Source: Actinoplanes palleronii
Lineage (GTDB): Bacteria; Actinomycetota; Actinomycetes; Mycobacteriales; Micromonosporaceae
Direction: 5' to 3'
DNA length: 64,000 bases
NCBI RefSeq assembly: GCF_016862315.1
Contig: NZ_BOMS01000094.1
Span: 62,001 to 126,000 of the forward strand
Part shown: positions 17,316 to 25,415 of the stretch, in pieces
How the letters are laid out: every line of letters starts with the position of its first letter
Position numbering within the stretch: the stretch's first letter is position 1
The notes under the pieces: generated by a model
Databases searched by the model: none
Seen by the model: only the letters and a program-made list of their open reading frames with translations
What the model was told of the DNA's origin: nothing
Translations under genes and position numbers: made by a program

Positions 17316-17966
17316 TCAGCTCGGCCGGAGCTGACCCGCCGCGACCAGCACCTCGGCGAGCCGCCGGGCCACGTCCGGCTGCGCGATGAGCTCCGCATAC
17401 GCCGCGGTCAGATCCGGCCGCTGCCGCGCCGCCGCCGCTGTAGCCGCATCCACGGCCGCCGACGTCGCCGCCACGATCGCATCCATCGCCGCCGATGTAG
17501 CCGTTACCGGCGTCACCGCCGCATCCACCGGCGCCGACGTCGCGGCCGCAGACGTCACCGCCGCGGATGTCGCGGCCCGGGAGAAGCCCTCCACCGCCCC
17601 GGCCACCGTGATCGCGACCTGCACCGGGCACCGCAGCCGCCGGCTCAGCACCTTCTCGACCGCCACCCGCAACCGGATCTCCACCAGGTCCCGCGCGTGC
17701 CGATCCGGCGCCTCCAGCAGCAGCACCCCCTCCACGATCGCCAGCGGCCGGGTCGCCCGGAGACTGCTCAGCACCCGCGCCTCCAGCAGCACCGGGTTGT
17801 CCAGCTCCGCGCACACGTCCTGCCAGATCCCGTCCAGATCAGTCGCGGTGGCCCGAGCCTTCTCCCGCCCCGCCCCTGCCAGCCACTGCTCCACATCGAC
17901 CCCGGCCCGCCCCGCCGCCGCCCGGAACTCCCGATAGTCATCCGCACCCACCCGCACCTGAACCAT
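17316..17966 (-). CDS. Protein with DnaA N-terminal (domain I)-like segment
   Basis: 216 residues from ATG 17966. Residues ~43-121 (DGIWQDVCAELDN, EGVLLLEAPDRHARDLVEIRL, VEKVLSRRLRCPVQVAITV) follow the pattern of DnaA domain I, including the IWQ start and the final strand; DnaA domain I normally recruits DnaB or regulatory partners. Residues 1-36 (VQVRVGADDYREFRAAAGRAG...) look like a ribbon-helix-helix segment. Residues ~127-180 are an Ala/Thr/Val-rich repetitive tail, then a short helix. There is no AAA+ domain and no DnaA domain IV, so it is not a replication initiator. It may be an adaptor that interacts with the DnaA partner network; this is inference. Upstream ribosome site is weak. Confidence 0.7.
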   Translation of the reverse strand: MVQVRVGADDYREFRAAAGRAGVDVEQWLAGAGREKARATATDLDGIWQDVCAELDNPVLLEARVLSSLRATRPLAIVEGVLLLEAPDRHARDLVEIRLRVAVEKVLSRRLRCPVQVAITVAGAVEGFSRAATSAAVTSAAATSAPVDAAVTPVTATSAAMDAIVAATSAAVDAATAAAARQRPDLTAAYAELIAQPDVARRLAEVLVAAGQLRPS

Positions 17967-18089
17967 CCGGCCATCCAAGCCCCGCCACCCCCCGACACGC
18001 GAGGCCCGAACCGTGCCACCAGACCCAGGAGCGTCCCCCCACCAAACCCCCAAAACCCCATTTCGTACGCCGCGGGGGGGGCGGCGCGT

Positions 18090-18275
18090 TCAGGGGCGGG
18101 CAGCGAGCAGCACCTCGACGTGGCCGATCGTGGTGACCAGGGCTGCGGAGATTTCGGCGTTCCACTGGTACAACGCCACGGCGGCAGCCAGGTCGTCGTC
18201 ACAGGTCCGCCGGTAGGGCCCCAGTCGTTCTGGTGACAGGGCGCGTTCCACGAGTTCCCGTTGAGCCGGCTGCAC
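18090..18275 (-). pseudogene. Truncated Abi-like protein (N-terminal fragment)
   Basis: 61 codons from a GTG with AGGTGAGG upstream. The sequence (ALSPERLGPYRRTCDDDLAA, then VALYQWNAEISAALVTTIGHVEVLL) matches the beginning of actinomycete Abi-family proteins, which are normally several times longer and continue with a basic R-N-A segment. Here the frame stops right after VEVLLAARP, and the DNA beyond has C/G homopolymer runs and no continuation in any frame. I read it as a remnant of an abortive-infection-like gene; a genuine short protein is less likely. Confidence 0.55.
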
Positions 18276-18355
18276 CGCACCTCACCTGCCATCTCTGGCG
18301 CTGCTGAACATGCTGAAGTCACCGTGAAGACCCCGGTCCGCCTCTGCCCCTTCTG

Positions 18356-18408
18356 CGGGTCTGCCGCCGGGATTTTGACTTTGGCGGCCTTTCCCGGCGG
18401 CAGACCCG
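18356..18408. repeat. Perfect 17-bp inverted repeat
   Basis: CGGGTCTGCCGCCGGGA (18356-18372) and its exact complement (18392-18408) flank a 19-base spacer containing TTTTGACTTTGG. It sits about 105 bp beyond the stop of the PPOX gene (minus strand) and near the start of the Abi remnant. It could be a terminator stem or the trace of a small mobile element; no coding sequence lies inside. The rest of 18276-18512 shows nothing recognisable. Confidence 0.6.
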
Positions 18409-18512
18409 AAGCGGTTTCGGCTACTTCCGTCCGCAGTAACGATCGAGGTCGCCAACCGGTCACGGTCGCGCCTGACAAATCACGCCACCGAGTGACGGCG
18501 TGCTTCAGGTCG

Positions 18513-18893
18513 TCAGGCGTGCCAGGCGGTCCAGGCGGTGACGTGGATGCGGAGGAACGGGCCCGGTGGGGGCTCGGTCGTGTACTGCGGGTAGCGGGCC
18601 AGCAGGGCCGGCTCGGCGGTGTCGGTGATCTCGGCGTGGCCGTCGGCGCGCACCCACCAGAGCTGGGACCAGTCGTCGGCATACTGATCGGCGAGGACGC
18701 TCACCCGTGGCTCACGGGCGATGTTGGCGAGTCGCTGCAGCCGGCGATGGCGCTTCGGCTTCCCGTCCACCGCAGTGTGGATCACGTCGCCCACCAGGGC
18801 GAACACGATCGGCACCAGGTGCGGCGCACCGTCCGCGCCCACCGTCGCGAGCCGCGCCACCCGAGCCGTGCCGAACCGCTCAGCCGGCGTCAT
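18513..18893 (-). CDS. PPOX-class F420-dependent oxidoreductase (TIGR03668-like)
   Basis: 126 residues, a complete small split-barrel flavin/F420-binding protein. RVARLATVGADGAPHLVPIVFAL is the first barrel strand pair of this class, KPKRHRRLQRLANI contains the basic phosphate-binding segment, and the WVRADGHAEI and LARYPQY stretches match the TIGR03668 pattern. Such enzymes reduce unsaturated substrates using deazaflavin F420, a cofactor typical of actinomycetes. It is the last gene of a likely three-gene operon, 27 bp after the methyltransferase. Confidence 0.85.
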   Translation of the reverse strand: MTPAERFGTARVARLATVGADGAPHLVPIVFALVGDVIHTAVDGKPKRHRRLQRLANIAREPRVSVLADQYADDWSQLWWVRADGHAEITDTAEPALLARYPQYTTEPPPGPFLRIHVTAWTAWHA

Positions 18894-18920
18894 CCGCGCT
18901 CCATCCAGTGCAGGGCAAGC

Positions 18921-19700
18921 TCAGCGGGTGATCGGGCGGCGGGCGAGGGCATAGATCACCTCGGGGGCGAGGGTGGTGTCCGGGTCGGAGCGGACCAGGG
19001 CGGCCAGGGCGGTGGTGTAGGTGGTGCGGAACTCGTCGACCTGGTCCGGGGTCAGCAGGGTCATGGCGGCGTGGTGCGGGCCGCGGGTGTGTGCCTCCCA
19101 GGCCTGGTCCAGGTCGGCCGGGGAGAAGCGGATCGTCTCGACCACCTCCTCGACCGGGGTGAAGCCGGCCGCGGTCAGCGCCGACCGGCACCGCGCGGGG
19201 CTGCCCAGTGGCAGGGCCGGATCGGTCAGGGTGAGGCCGTAGCGGGCCGCCAGCTCGCGGAAGAGCCGTGCCGCGACCGGGAACCCGGCGCGCATCGTGG
19301 AGAAGGCGACGAGGCCGTTCGGGACGAGCAGGCGCAGCCACTCCTCCAGCGCGGTGCGGACCGGCATGTAGAGCAGCCCCGCCGAGCAGAGCACCAGGTC
19401 GAACGAGCCGTCGCCGAACCGCGGCAGATCACTGGCGTCCGCCAGGAGCAGGTCGACATTCGGGGCCGTGATCGACTGCTGGGCTCGGGCGAGCATGCCG
19501 GACGAGATGTCGACGCCGGTCACGTGGCCGGACGGGCCGACCGCGCGGGCGGCGGCGATCGCGGCCAGCCCGGTGCCGGTCGCCGCGTCCAGGACCCGCA
19601 TGCCGGCCGCCGGTGCGGCCAGCTCGACGAGGCGCTCGGCATACCGCACGTGCCACGCCTGCTTGTCATAGCTGGCGGCACGCTGGTCGAACACGGCCAC
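18921..19700 (-). CDS. Class I SAM-dependent methyltransferase
   Basis: 259 residues. Motif I is VLDAATGTGLAA (about 36-47), motif II VDIS with SGMLARAQ, and motif III/IV DLPRFGDGSFDLVLCSAGLLYM, all as in the UbiE/Methyltransf_11 family. An aromatic-rich N-terminus (FDQRAASYDKQAWHVRYAERLV) is usual in small-molecule methyltransferases. The acceptor is unknown. The gene lies 19 bp after the regulator at 19720-20577 and 27 bp before the F420/PPOX gene, so these three probably share a transcript. Confidence 0.88.
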   Translation of the reverse strand: MAVFDQRAASYDKQAWHVRYAERLVELAAPAAGMRVLDAATGTGLAAIAAARAVGPSGHVTGVDISSGMLARAQQSITAPNVDLLLADASDLPRFGDGSFDLVLCSAGLLYMPVRTALEEWLRLLVPNGLVAFSTMRAGFPVAARLFRELAARYGLTLTDPALPLGSPARCRSALTAAGFTPVEEVVETIRFSPADLDQAWEAHTRGPHHAAMTLLTPDQVDEFRTTYTTALAALVRSDPDTTLAPEVIYALARRPITR

Positions 19701-19719
19701 GTGACTCCTCCCCCGACGG

Positions 19720-20577
19720 TCACGTCATTGTCAGCCCGGCTGCATCGTACGAAAAAGTGGTTTTTGAAAGGGACGCCAGGAGCTGGAGTTTCTCGGCGGC
19801 GTCGGTGCCGGCGTCCGGGTGATAGATCACCAGGAGCTGACCCTGGGTGCCGCCGATCGCGAGTTTTTCCCGGTTCAGGGTGAGCGCGCCGACCTGCGGG
19901 TGCTGCAACGTGACCGCGGCGCCTTCGCGGGTCTGCACGTCGTGACGGGCCCACAGCTGCCGGAATCGGTCACTGGCCAGGGAGAGTTCGCCGACCAGCT
20001 CGATCAGCCGGGGGTCGCCGGTGTCGGCGCCGACCGACTGCCGGAAGCCGGCGACCAGGCGGCGGCTGGCGGTCTCCCACCCCGGGTAGAGCGCCTGCTC
20101 GGCCGGGTCGAGGAACACGTCCCGCAGCCGGTTGCGCCCCGGCACCAGCAGCGGCGACAGCGCGGTGGCCAGCGGGTTCACCGCGAGGACGTCGAAGTAG
20201 CGGCCCTCGGCGAAGGCCGGCAGCGGCAGCGTGGCGAGCAGTTTGCGGATGCCCGCCGGGACGGTCTCGCGGCGCGGGCGGCGGCGGGCCCGGCCGGGGC
20301 GTTCGGCGGCGAGGCTCAGCAGGTAGTCGGCGGCGGCCTCGTCGAGCCGCAGCACCCGGGCCAGCGACTCGAGGACCTGCACCGACGGGTGCCGGTCACG
20401 GCCCTGCTCGAGGCGCAGGTAGTAGTCCGCGCTGATCCCGGCGAGCAGCGCGACCTCCTCGCGGCGCAGGCCGGCGACCCGCCGTTGCCCGGAAGCGGTC
20501 AGGCCGGCGGACTCCGGGGTGATCAGCTCGCGCCGTGCCCGCAGGTAGGCGCCCAGCGCGTTCGGCGCGTCGGTCAT
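19720..20577 (-). CDS. XRE/MmyB-type helix-turn-helix regulator
   Basis: 285 residues from ATG 20577. The N-terminal XRE HTH contains GLRREEVALLAGISADYYLRLEQGRDRHPS, a block very characteristic of the MmyB family in Streptomyces and relatives (written here only as a description of residues ~36-65). The C-terminal ~170 residues are the MmyB-like ligand-binding domain (FDVLAVNPLATALSPLL, LGRPLDP-like FLDPAEQALYP, HPQVGALTL). It heads the operon with the methyltransferase and PPOX enzyme and probably regulates it. Family is clear, ligand unknown. Confidence 0.88.
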   Translation of the reverse strand: MTDAPNALGAYLRARRELITPESAGLTASGQRRVAGLRREEVALLAGISADYYLRLEQGRDRHPSVQVLESLARVLRLDEAAADYLLSLAAERPGRARRRPRRETVPAGIRKLLATLPLPAFAEGRYFDVLAVNPLATALSPLLVPGRNRLRDVFLDPAEQALYPGWETASRRLVAGFRQSVGADTGDPRLIELVGELSLASDRFRQLWARHDVQTREGAAVTLQHPQVGALTLNREKLAIGGTQGQLLVIYHPDAGTDAAEKLQLLASLSKTTFSYDAAGLTMT

Positions 20578-20707
20578 CCCCCGACGGTAATCCGGCCGGC
20601 GGCGAGGTGCCTGGCCCTGTCGCTCCCAGGGAGCGTCACCTCGGAAAACCATGGGAAAAGCCGGATGTGAGCTTCACCGCTGGTAACCGGGTCGTAGCTT
20701 GGTCGGC

Positions 20708-21268
20708 GTGGTGGGGTTGAGTGAGGAACAGCGTCGCGGTATCGGTGTGGCACTGAACGAGTCGGACTGGGTCGGGATAGCCGTCGAACCGGCGGCACGA
20801 CGGGTCGAGGTCGCGTTCGACGTGCTGTCGTTGCCGTCCGGGTGCACCCCGGTCGGGCTGGTGCTGGACGGGGTCAGCCGGGTGGTCGCGTCGCTGCGGC
20901 ACGGCCGGTGGGGTGACGCGTCGGCGCCGGTGGAGACGTTCGCGCTGGACGATCTCGGCGGCGTGGTCCGCGGGTTCGGCGGCGGGCCGGTGCACGGCTG
21001 GGAGTTCATCGACCCGCCGGAGCGCGACTGGCTGACCTGGAAGGAGCGGCTCAGCCTGGACGTCTCGCTGCGCCGCGAGCCGGGCCGGCACGTGCTCGAC
21101 CTGTTCCAGGAGGGCGACGACACCGATCCGCCGCGGCACCTGGACCTGCGGGTGTGGTTCGACACCCTGCGGATCACCCGCGCCGGTGGCGCGGAGATCC
21201 CGCTACCGGATTTCATCGAGAGCGGACGTCGCTTGTGGTCCGGGTTCCAGGCCCGGCGTACGGCGTGA
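20708..21268 (+). CDS. Conserved hypothetical protein
   Basis: About 186 residues. It is predicted to be soluble, with alternating beta strands (WVGIAVEPAARRVEVAFDVLSL, RHLDLRVWFDTLRITR) and many Trp/Arg residues; no signal, membrane segment or known catalytic motif is visible. Coding is supported by strong G/C third-position bias. The start is uncertain: in-frame TTG 20699, GTG 20708, GTG 20711 and TTG 20717 are all possible and none has a good ribosome site. I do not recognise the family. It ends 19 bp before the convergent galM stop. Confidence 0.65.
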   Translation: MVGLSEEQRRGIGVALNESDWVGIAVEPAARRVEVAFDVLSLPSGCTPVGLVLDGVSRVVASLRHGRWGDASAPVETFALDDLGGVVRGFGGGPVHGWEFIDPPERDWLTWKERLSLDVSLRREPGRHVLDLFQEGDDTDPPRHLDLRVWFDTLRITRAGGAEIPLPDFIESGRRLWSGFQARRTA

Positions 21269-21287
21269 CCGCCGGGCCCCGCCCCAC

Positions 21288-22337
21288 CTAGGCGAACGTC
21301 GAGAACACGTGCGTGGTCACCGACGTGTAGTTCTCGCCCGGCCGCAGCACGGTCGACGGGAACTCCGGCTGGTTGGGGCTGTCCGGGAAGTGCTGGGTCT
21401 CCAGCGCGAACGCGTCCCCCTGCCGGTACTGCCGGCCGGAGACCCCGCGCAGCTTCCCGTCGAGGAAGTTCCCGGAGTAGAACTGCAGCCCCGGCTCGGT
21501 GGTCTCGATGAGCAGCTGCCGCCCGCTGGCCGGGTCCCGCACCACGGCCGCCTCGGCGCCGGCCAGGACGTAGTTGTGGTCGTACCCGAGCCCGGCGGCC
21601 AGCTGGGGGTGATCGTCGCGCAGCCGGGCGCCGATCGCGTGGAACTCCTGGAAGTCGAACGGGGTGCCGGCCACCGGCGCCAGCTCCCCGGTCGGGATCA
21701 GCTGGTCGTCGACCGGGGTGTAGTGCGCCGCCCCGATCCGCAGCAGGTGCTCGTTGATCGTGCCGCTGCCCTCCCCGGCCAGGTTCCAGTACGCGTGGTT
21801 GGTCAGGCTCACCACGGTCGGCCGGTCCGTGGTCGCGTGGTATTCGATCCGGAATTCGTCCCGATCGCCCGAAGAGGAGAAAGTGAACGTCACCGCCACC
21901 TCGACCGCGCCGGGGAACCCCTCCTCACCGTCCGGCGAGGAATAACTCATCCGTACGCCGTCCTCGACCCGCTCGGCGGACCAGACCCGCTTGTCGAAGC
22001 CCTGCACCCCGCCGTGCAGGGTGTTGCGCCCCTCGTTCGGCGTCACCGTGAACGCCGTACCGTCCAGCGTGAACGCGCCCCCGCCGATCCGGTTCGCGTA
22101 GCGCCCCACGGTCGAGCCGAAGTACGGGTTGGCCGGGTCGAGATAGCCGGCCAGGTCGGCGAAGCCGAGGGTCACCTCGCCGAGCCGGCCGTCCCGGTCC
22201 GGGACCCGCACGGACTGCAGGGTCGCGCCCCAGGTGAGGATCGACACCGACGCCCCGCCCGCGCCGGTCAGCGTCCACTTCTCGATCACGGTGCCGTCGG
22301 CCAGTGCGCCGAACGGAGTGCTGTCGATACTCGTCAT
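21288..22337 (-). CDS. galM: Aldose 1-epimerase (mutarotase)
   Basis: 349 residues from ATG 22337 (GGAG close upstream). Sequence blocks are diagnostic: VPDRDGRLGEVTLGF, YFGSTVGRYANRIGGGAF, NEGRNTLHGG, the catalytic-histidine motif SLTNHAYWNLAG, and the catalytic glutamate region TTEPGLQFYSGNFLDG. It interconverts alpha and beta anomers of galactose or other aldoses in the cytoplasm. The gene is divergent from a zinc-dependent sugar/polyol-type dehydrogenase 49 bp away, so both may serve the same sugar pathway. Length matches the family. Confidence 0.93.
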   Translation of the reverse strand: MTSIDSTPFGALADGTVIEKWTLTGAGGASVSILTWGATLQSVRVPDRDGRLGEVTLGFADLAGYLDPANPYFGSTVGRYANRIGGGAFTLDGTAFTVTPNEGRNTLHGGVQGFDKRVWSAERVEDGVRMSYSSPDGEEGFPGAVEVAVTFTFSSSGDRDEFRIEYHATTDRPTVVSLTNHAYWNLAGEGSGTINEHLLRIGAAHYTPVDDQLIPTGELAPVAGTPFDFQEFHAIGARLRDDHPQLAAGLGYDHNYVLAGAEAAVVRDPASGRQLLIETTEPGLQFYSGNFLDGKLRGVSGRQYRQGDAFALETQHFPDSPNQPEFPSTVLRPGENYTSVTTHVFSTFA

Positions 22338-22386
22338 GATCTCCGTTCTACGCTGGCGGGGAATCACTGACGACGGAGGGCCCCTC

Positions 22387-23382
22387 ATGCGCGCGCTGGT
22401 GTTCACCGCTCCCGGCCGGGCCGAGGTGCAGGACGTGCTGGAGCCGCAGGCCGGTCCCGGGCACGTAATCGTCCAGGTGGAGCGGGTCGGGGTGTGCGGC
22501 ACCGACGTGGAGCTGTTCACCGGGGCGATGAGCTATCTGCACACCGGCGCGGCGTCGTACCCGCTGCGGCCCGGGCACGAGTGGGCCGGCACGGTGGTGG
22601 CGGCCGGTGCCGGGGTCGACGACGACTGGGTGGGCCGGCGGGTCACCGGGGACACGATGATCGGCTGCGGCGACTGCGTGCGCTGCCGGTCCGGGCGGCA
22701 CCACGTCTGCGCGCGGCGCCACGAGCTGGGCTGCCGGGACGGGCTGCCCGGCGCGCTGACCGAGCGGCTGGAGTTCCCGGCGGCGTACCTGCACGTGCTG
22801 CCGGACACCGTGGACGCCACGCTCGGCGCGCTGGTCGAGCCGGGCGGGAATGCGCTGCGGGCGGTCCGGGCCGCGGCGGCCGGGCCGGGCGAGCGGCTGC
22901 TGATCCTCGGCACCGGCACGATCGGGCTGCTGGCCGCGATGTTCGGGCGTGCGCAGGGTGCCGAGGTGCACCTGCTCGGTCTCCGTGCGGAACCGCTCGC
23001 GCAGGGCCAGGTCTGGACCCGGGAGACGCTGCCCGAGCTGGCCTGGGACGGTGTCATCGACGCGACAAACGCCGCGGTCATGCCGGGGCTGGCGGTGGAG
23101 CTGGTCGAGCCGGGGCGCACGGTGGTCTATATCGGACTGTCCGGGGCGCCCAGCGTGATCGACACCCGGGACGTGGTGTTCAAGGACGTCACCACGGTCG
23201 GGATTCTCGGTGCGTCGGCGGGGCTGGCCGGGGCGATCACGTCGTACGGGAAAGGCGAAGCGGACCCGCGCCCGCTGGTGGCCGCGACCGTTTCCCTCGA
23301 ACAGATCGTCGGTGTGCTGGCCGGGAAGCGCCCGGACGGCGCCGGTCCCGGCCCGAAATTCCACGTCGATCCGCGCCTCTGA
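22387..23382 (+). CDS. Zinc-dependent alcohol/polyol dehydrogenase
   Basis: 331 residues; GGAGGG precedes ATG 22387. MDR-superfamily features: catalytic zinc ligands Cys37 (GVCGTD) and His64-Glu65 (RPGHEWAG); structural zinc cysteines near 94, 97, 100 and 108 (GCGDCVRCRSGRHHVC); Rossmann motif LLILGTGTIGLLAAMF. The protein is about 15-20 residues shorter than typical members, mainly after the Rossmann fold, where the nucleotide domain loop is trimmed. Substrate is likely a polyol or sugar, suggested by the adjacent galM. It abuts the convergent helR stop with no gap. Confidence 0.87.
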   Translation: MRALVFTAPGRAEVQDVLEPQAGPGHVIVQVERVGVCGTDVELFTGAMSYLHTGAASYPLRPGHEWAGTVVAAGAGVDDDWVGRRVTGDTMIGCGDCVRCRSGRHHVCARRHELGCRDGLPGALTERLEFPAAYLHVLPDTVDATLGALVEPGGNALRAVRAAAAGPGERLLILGTGTIGLLAAMFGRAQGAEVHLLGLRAEPLAQGQVWTRETLPELAWDGVIDATNAAVMPGLAVELVEPGRTVVYIGLSGAPSVIDTRDVVFKDVTTVGILGASAGLAGAITSYGKGEADPRPLVAATVSLEQIVGVLAGKRPDGAGPGPKFHVDPRL

Positions 23383-25344
23383 TCAATGCTCGGCACCGCT
23401 GTGCAGCACGTCGAGGCGGGTGACCGCGCGGGTCAGCACGACGTGGAGGCGGTGCGCGCCGCGCGGCTCGGCGGCGACGATCTCGGCCGGTTCGACCACC
23501 ACCACGTGATCGAACTCGAGACCCTTCGTCAGGGTGGCCGACAGCAGCGTCACCCGCTCGTCGAGCACCGCCGCGCCGAGTTCCGCGATCCGCGCGTCCG
23601 CCGCGATGACAGCGATCGATCCCTCCCGGGTCAGGGCGGCGCGCACCCGGTCGACCGCCGCGGCCACCGGATCCGCGACCCGGCGCACGTCGAGCTCGCC
23701 GTCGCCACGCACCGACCGCGCGATCGGCACCGTGGTCCGCATCAAGGGCAAGAGCCTGTTCGCGTACGACAGGACGACCGCCGGCACCCGGAACCCGAGC
23801 GTCAGCGCGGTGATCGGCGCGTCCGGCTTGCCCAGGTGCCCGAGCTGGGCGCGCCAGTCGGCGGCGGCCCACGGGCTGGTCCCCTGCGCCAGGTCACCGA
23901 GCACGGTCAGCGCACCGTGCCGGCTGCGCCGGGCGAGCGCCCGGCACTGCATCGGGGACAGGTCCTGTGCCTCGTCGACGACGATGTGCCCGAACCCGTC
24001 GGGGTGCTCGACCGCGCCGGCGATCTCGTCGAGCAGTACCAGGTCGGCGGCGGTCCACTTCGCGCTCCTGACGCTGCGCGGTGGCCGGGTCCAGAGCAGC
24101 GCGGACTGTTCCTTCTCGGTCAGGATGCCGTCGGCGGCGCGGGCCAGGAACTTCTCGTCCACGTACAGGTCGTGGAGCAGTTGGTCGGGGCGCACCTTCG
24201 GCCAGCAGGCGTCGAGCACGGCCACCACGGGGCGGGAGCGGCCGGTCTTGTCGAGCCACTTCCGGATCGGGGACTCGCCGTGGTATTCCAGTTCGCGCTG
24301 CAGGTGGGCGACGACGCGGGTGCGGAAGCGCTCGCGGCCCACCCCGCACGGGAGTTCCTCCCGCCGTACCATCGTGATCTCCCGGACCAAGGTGGCGGCC
24401 GTGACCCGCAGCCGGTAGGAGCCGTCCGGCAGGACGATCCCGTCAGTCGGCGCGCTGATCAGGCCGGCGAGCGCGCGCCGCACCACCTCGGCCATCCGGG
24501 CGTCGTGCTTGACCAGCGCCGCCGCGTCGTCGTCCACCCGGGCCGGCTCCTTCTCGGACAGCAACCCCTCGAGAGTGCGCTGCTGCACGTCCACCTCGCC
24601 GAGCGCCGGCAGCACCGCGGAGATGTAGGCGAGGAACGCCGGGTTCGGGCCGACCACCAGCACCCCGGTGCGCTTGAGCTGCCGCCGGTGGGCGTAGAGC
24701 AGGTACGCCGCGCGGTGCAGCCCGACCGCGGTCTTCCCGGTCCCCGGCCCGCCCTGCACGCACAGTGACTGATCGAGATCGGCCCGGACCAGGTCGTCCT
24801 GCTCGGGCTGGATGGTCGCCACGATGTCCCGCATCGGGCCGACCCGGGGCCGCTCGATCTCCTCGGTCAGCAGCCGGCTGGCGGTGCCCAGCTCCTCGCC
24901 GTGATCCAGCCGCTCGTCCTCGAAACCGGTCAGCCGCACCGGTGTCCGGTTGGTCCAGCCGTACCGCCGGCGCACCGCCACGCCCCGCCGGTCACTCGCG
25001 CTGGCCTGGTAGAACAGCGACGACACCGGCGCCCGCCAGTCGATCACCAGGGGCGGTCCCTGCTCCTCGGTGATCCGCCGGCGGCCGATGTAGTACCGCT
25101 GACCGCGATGATCACCCGCGTCCTCGGTGTCGCCGAACCACAGCCGCCCGAAGAACACCGCGCCGTCCGGCTCGTCGGCCAGCTCCTTGACGTAGCTCTT
25201 CAACATCCGCCCGAGGGTCTCCGCGGTGTAGCGGTCCCCGGCGACCTGATCACCGGTCACCACCCGCATCCGCGCGTGATCGAGCATCCAGGCACGCGCC
25301 CGCTTCACCCGGTCCAGAAACTCTCGCTCAGCCGCCAGATCCAT
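23383..25344 (-). CDS. helR: HelR-type RNA polymerase recycling motor ATPase (HelD family)
   Basis: 653 residues. UvrD/Rep-like superfamily 1 fold of HelD type: N-terminal coiled coil (FLDRVKRARAWMLDHAR), PPLVIDWRAPVSSLFYQA (a signature block of HelD/HelR proteins), Walker A GGPGTGKT (about 198-205), Walker B IVVDEAQDLSP, and the C-terminal ATPase half with LSATLTKGLEFDHVVVV. HelD proteins bind RNA polymerase and release stalled or rifamycin-bound enzyme; HelR homologues confer rifamycin tolerance in Streptomyces. Start at ATG 25344 has AGGGGG upstream. No rifamycin-associated element was seen; instead a TetR gene and palindrome lie upstream. Confidence 0.85.
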   Translation of the reverse strand: MDLAAEREFLDRVKRARAWMLDHARMRVVTGDQVAGDRYTAETLGRMLKSYVKELADEPDGAVFFGRLWFGDTEDAGDHRGQRYYIGRRRITEEQGPPLVIDWRAPVSSLFYQASASDRRGVAVRRRYGWTNRTPVRLTGFEDERLDHGEELGTASRLLTEEIERPRVGPMRDIVATIQPEQDDLVRADLDQSLCVQGGPGTGKTAVGLHRAAYLLYAHRRQLKRTGVLVVGPNPAFLAYISAVLPALGEVDVQQRTLEGLLSEKEPARVDDDAAALVKHDARMAEVVRRALAGLISAPTDGIVLPDGSYRLRVTAATLVREITMVRREELPCGVGRERFRTRVVAHLQRELEYHGESPIRKWLDKTGRSRPVVAVLDACWPKVRPDQLLHDLYVDEKFLARAADGILTEKEQSALLWTRPPRSVRSAKWTAADLVLLDEIAGAVEHPDGFGHIVVDEAQDLSPMQCRALARRSRHGALTVLGDLAQGTSPWAAADWRAQLGHLGKPDAPITALTLGFRVPAVVLSYANRLLPLMRTTVPIARSVRGDGELDVRRVADPVAAAVDRVRAALTREGSIAVIAADARIAELGAAVLDERVTLLSATLTKGLEFDHVVVVEPAEIVAAEPRGAHRLHVVLTRAVTRLDVLHSGAEH

Positions 25345-25374
25345 CGCGCCCCCTTTCGTTACCCAGTCAAAAAC

Positions 25375-25387
25375 GTTACCAGGTAAC
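25375..25387. promoter_or_regulatory. Perfect palindrome, likely TetR operator
   Basis: GTTACC-A-GGTAAC is a perfect palindrome with a single central base, in the 71-bp gap between helR and the divergent TetR gene. A further half-site GTTACC occurs at about 25358. It is the most likely binding site for the TetR protein and would control both genes. Confidence 0.6.
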
Positions 25388-25415
25388 TAATTTAACCGAG
25401 TGATACGGTCGCGGG

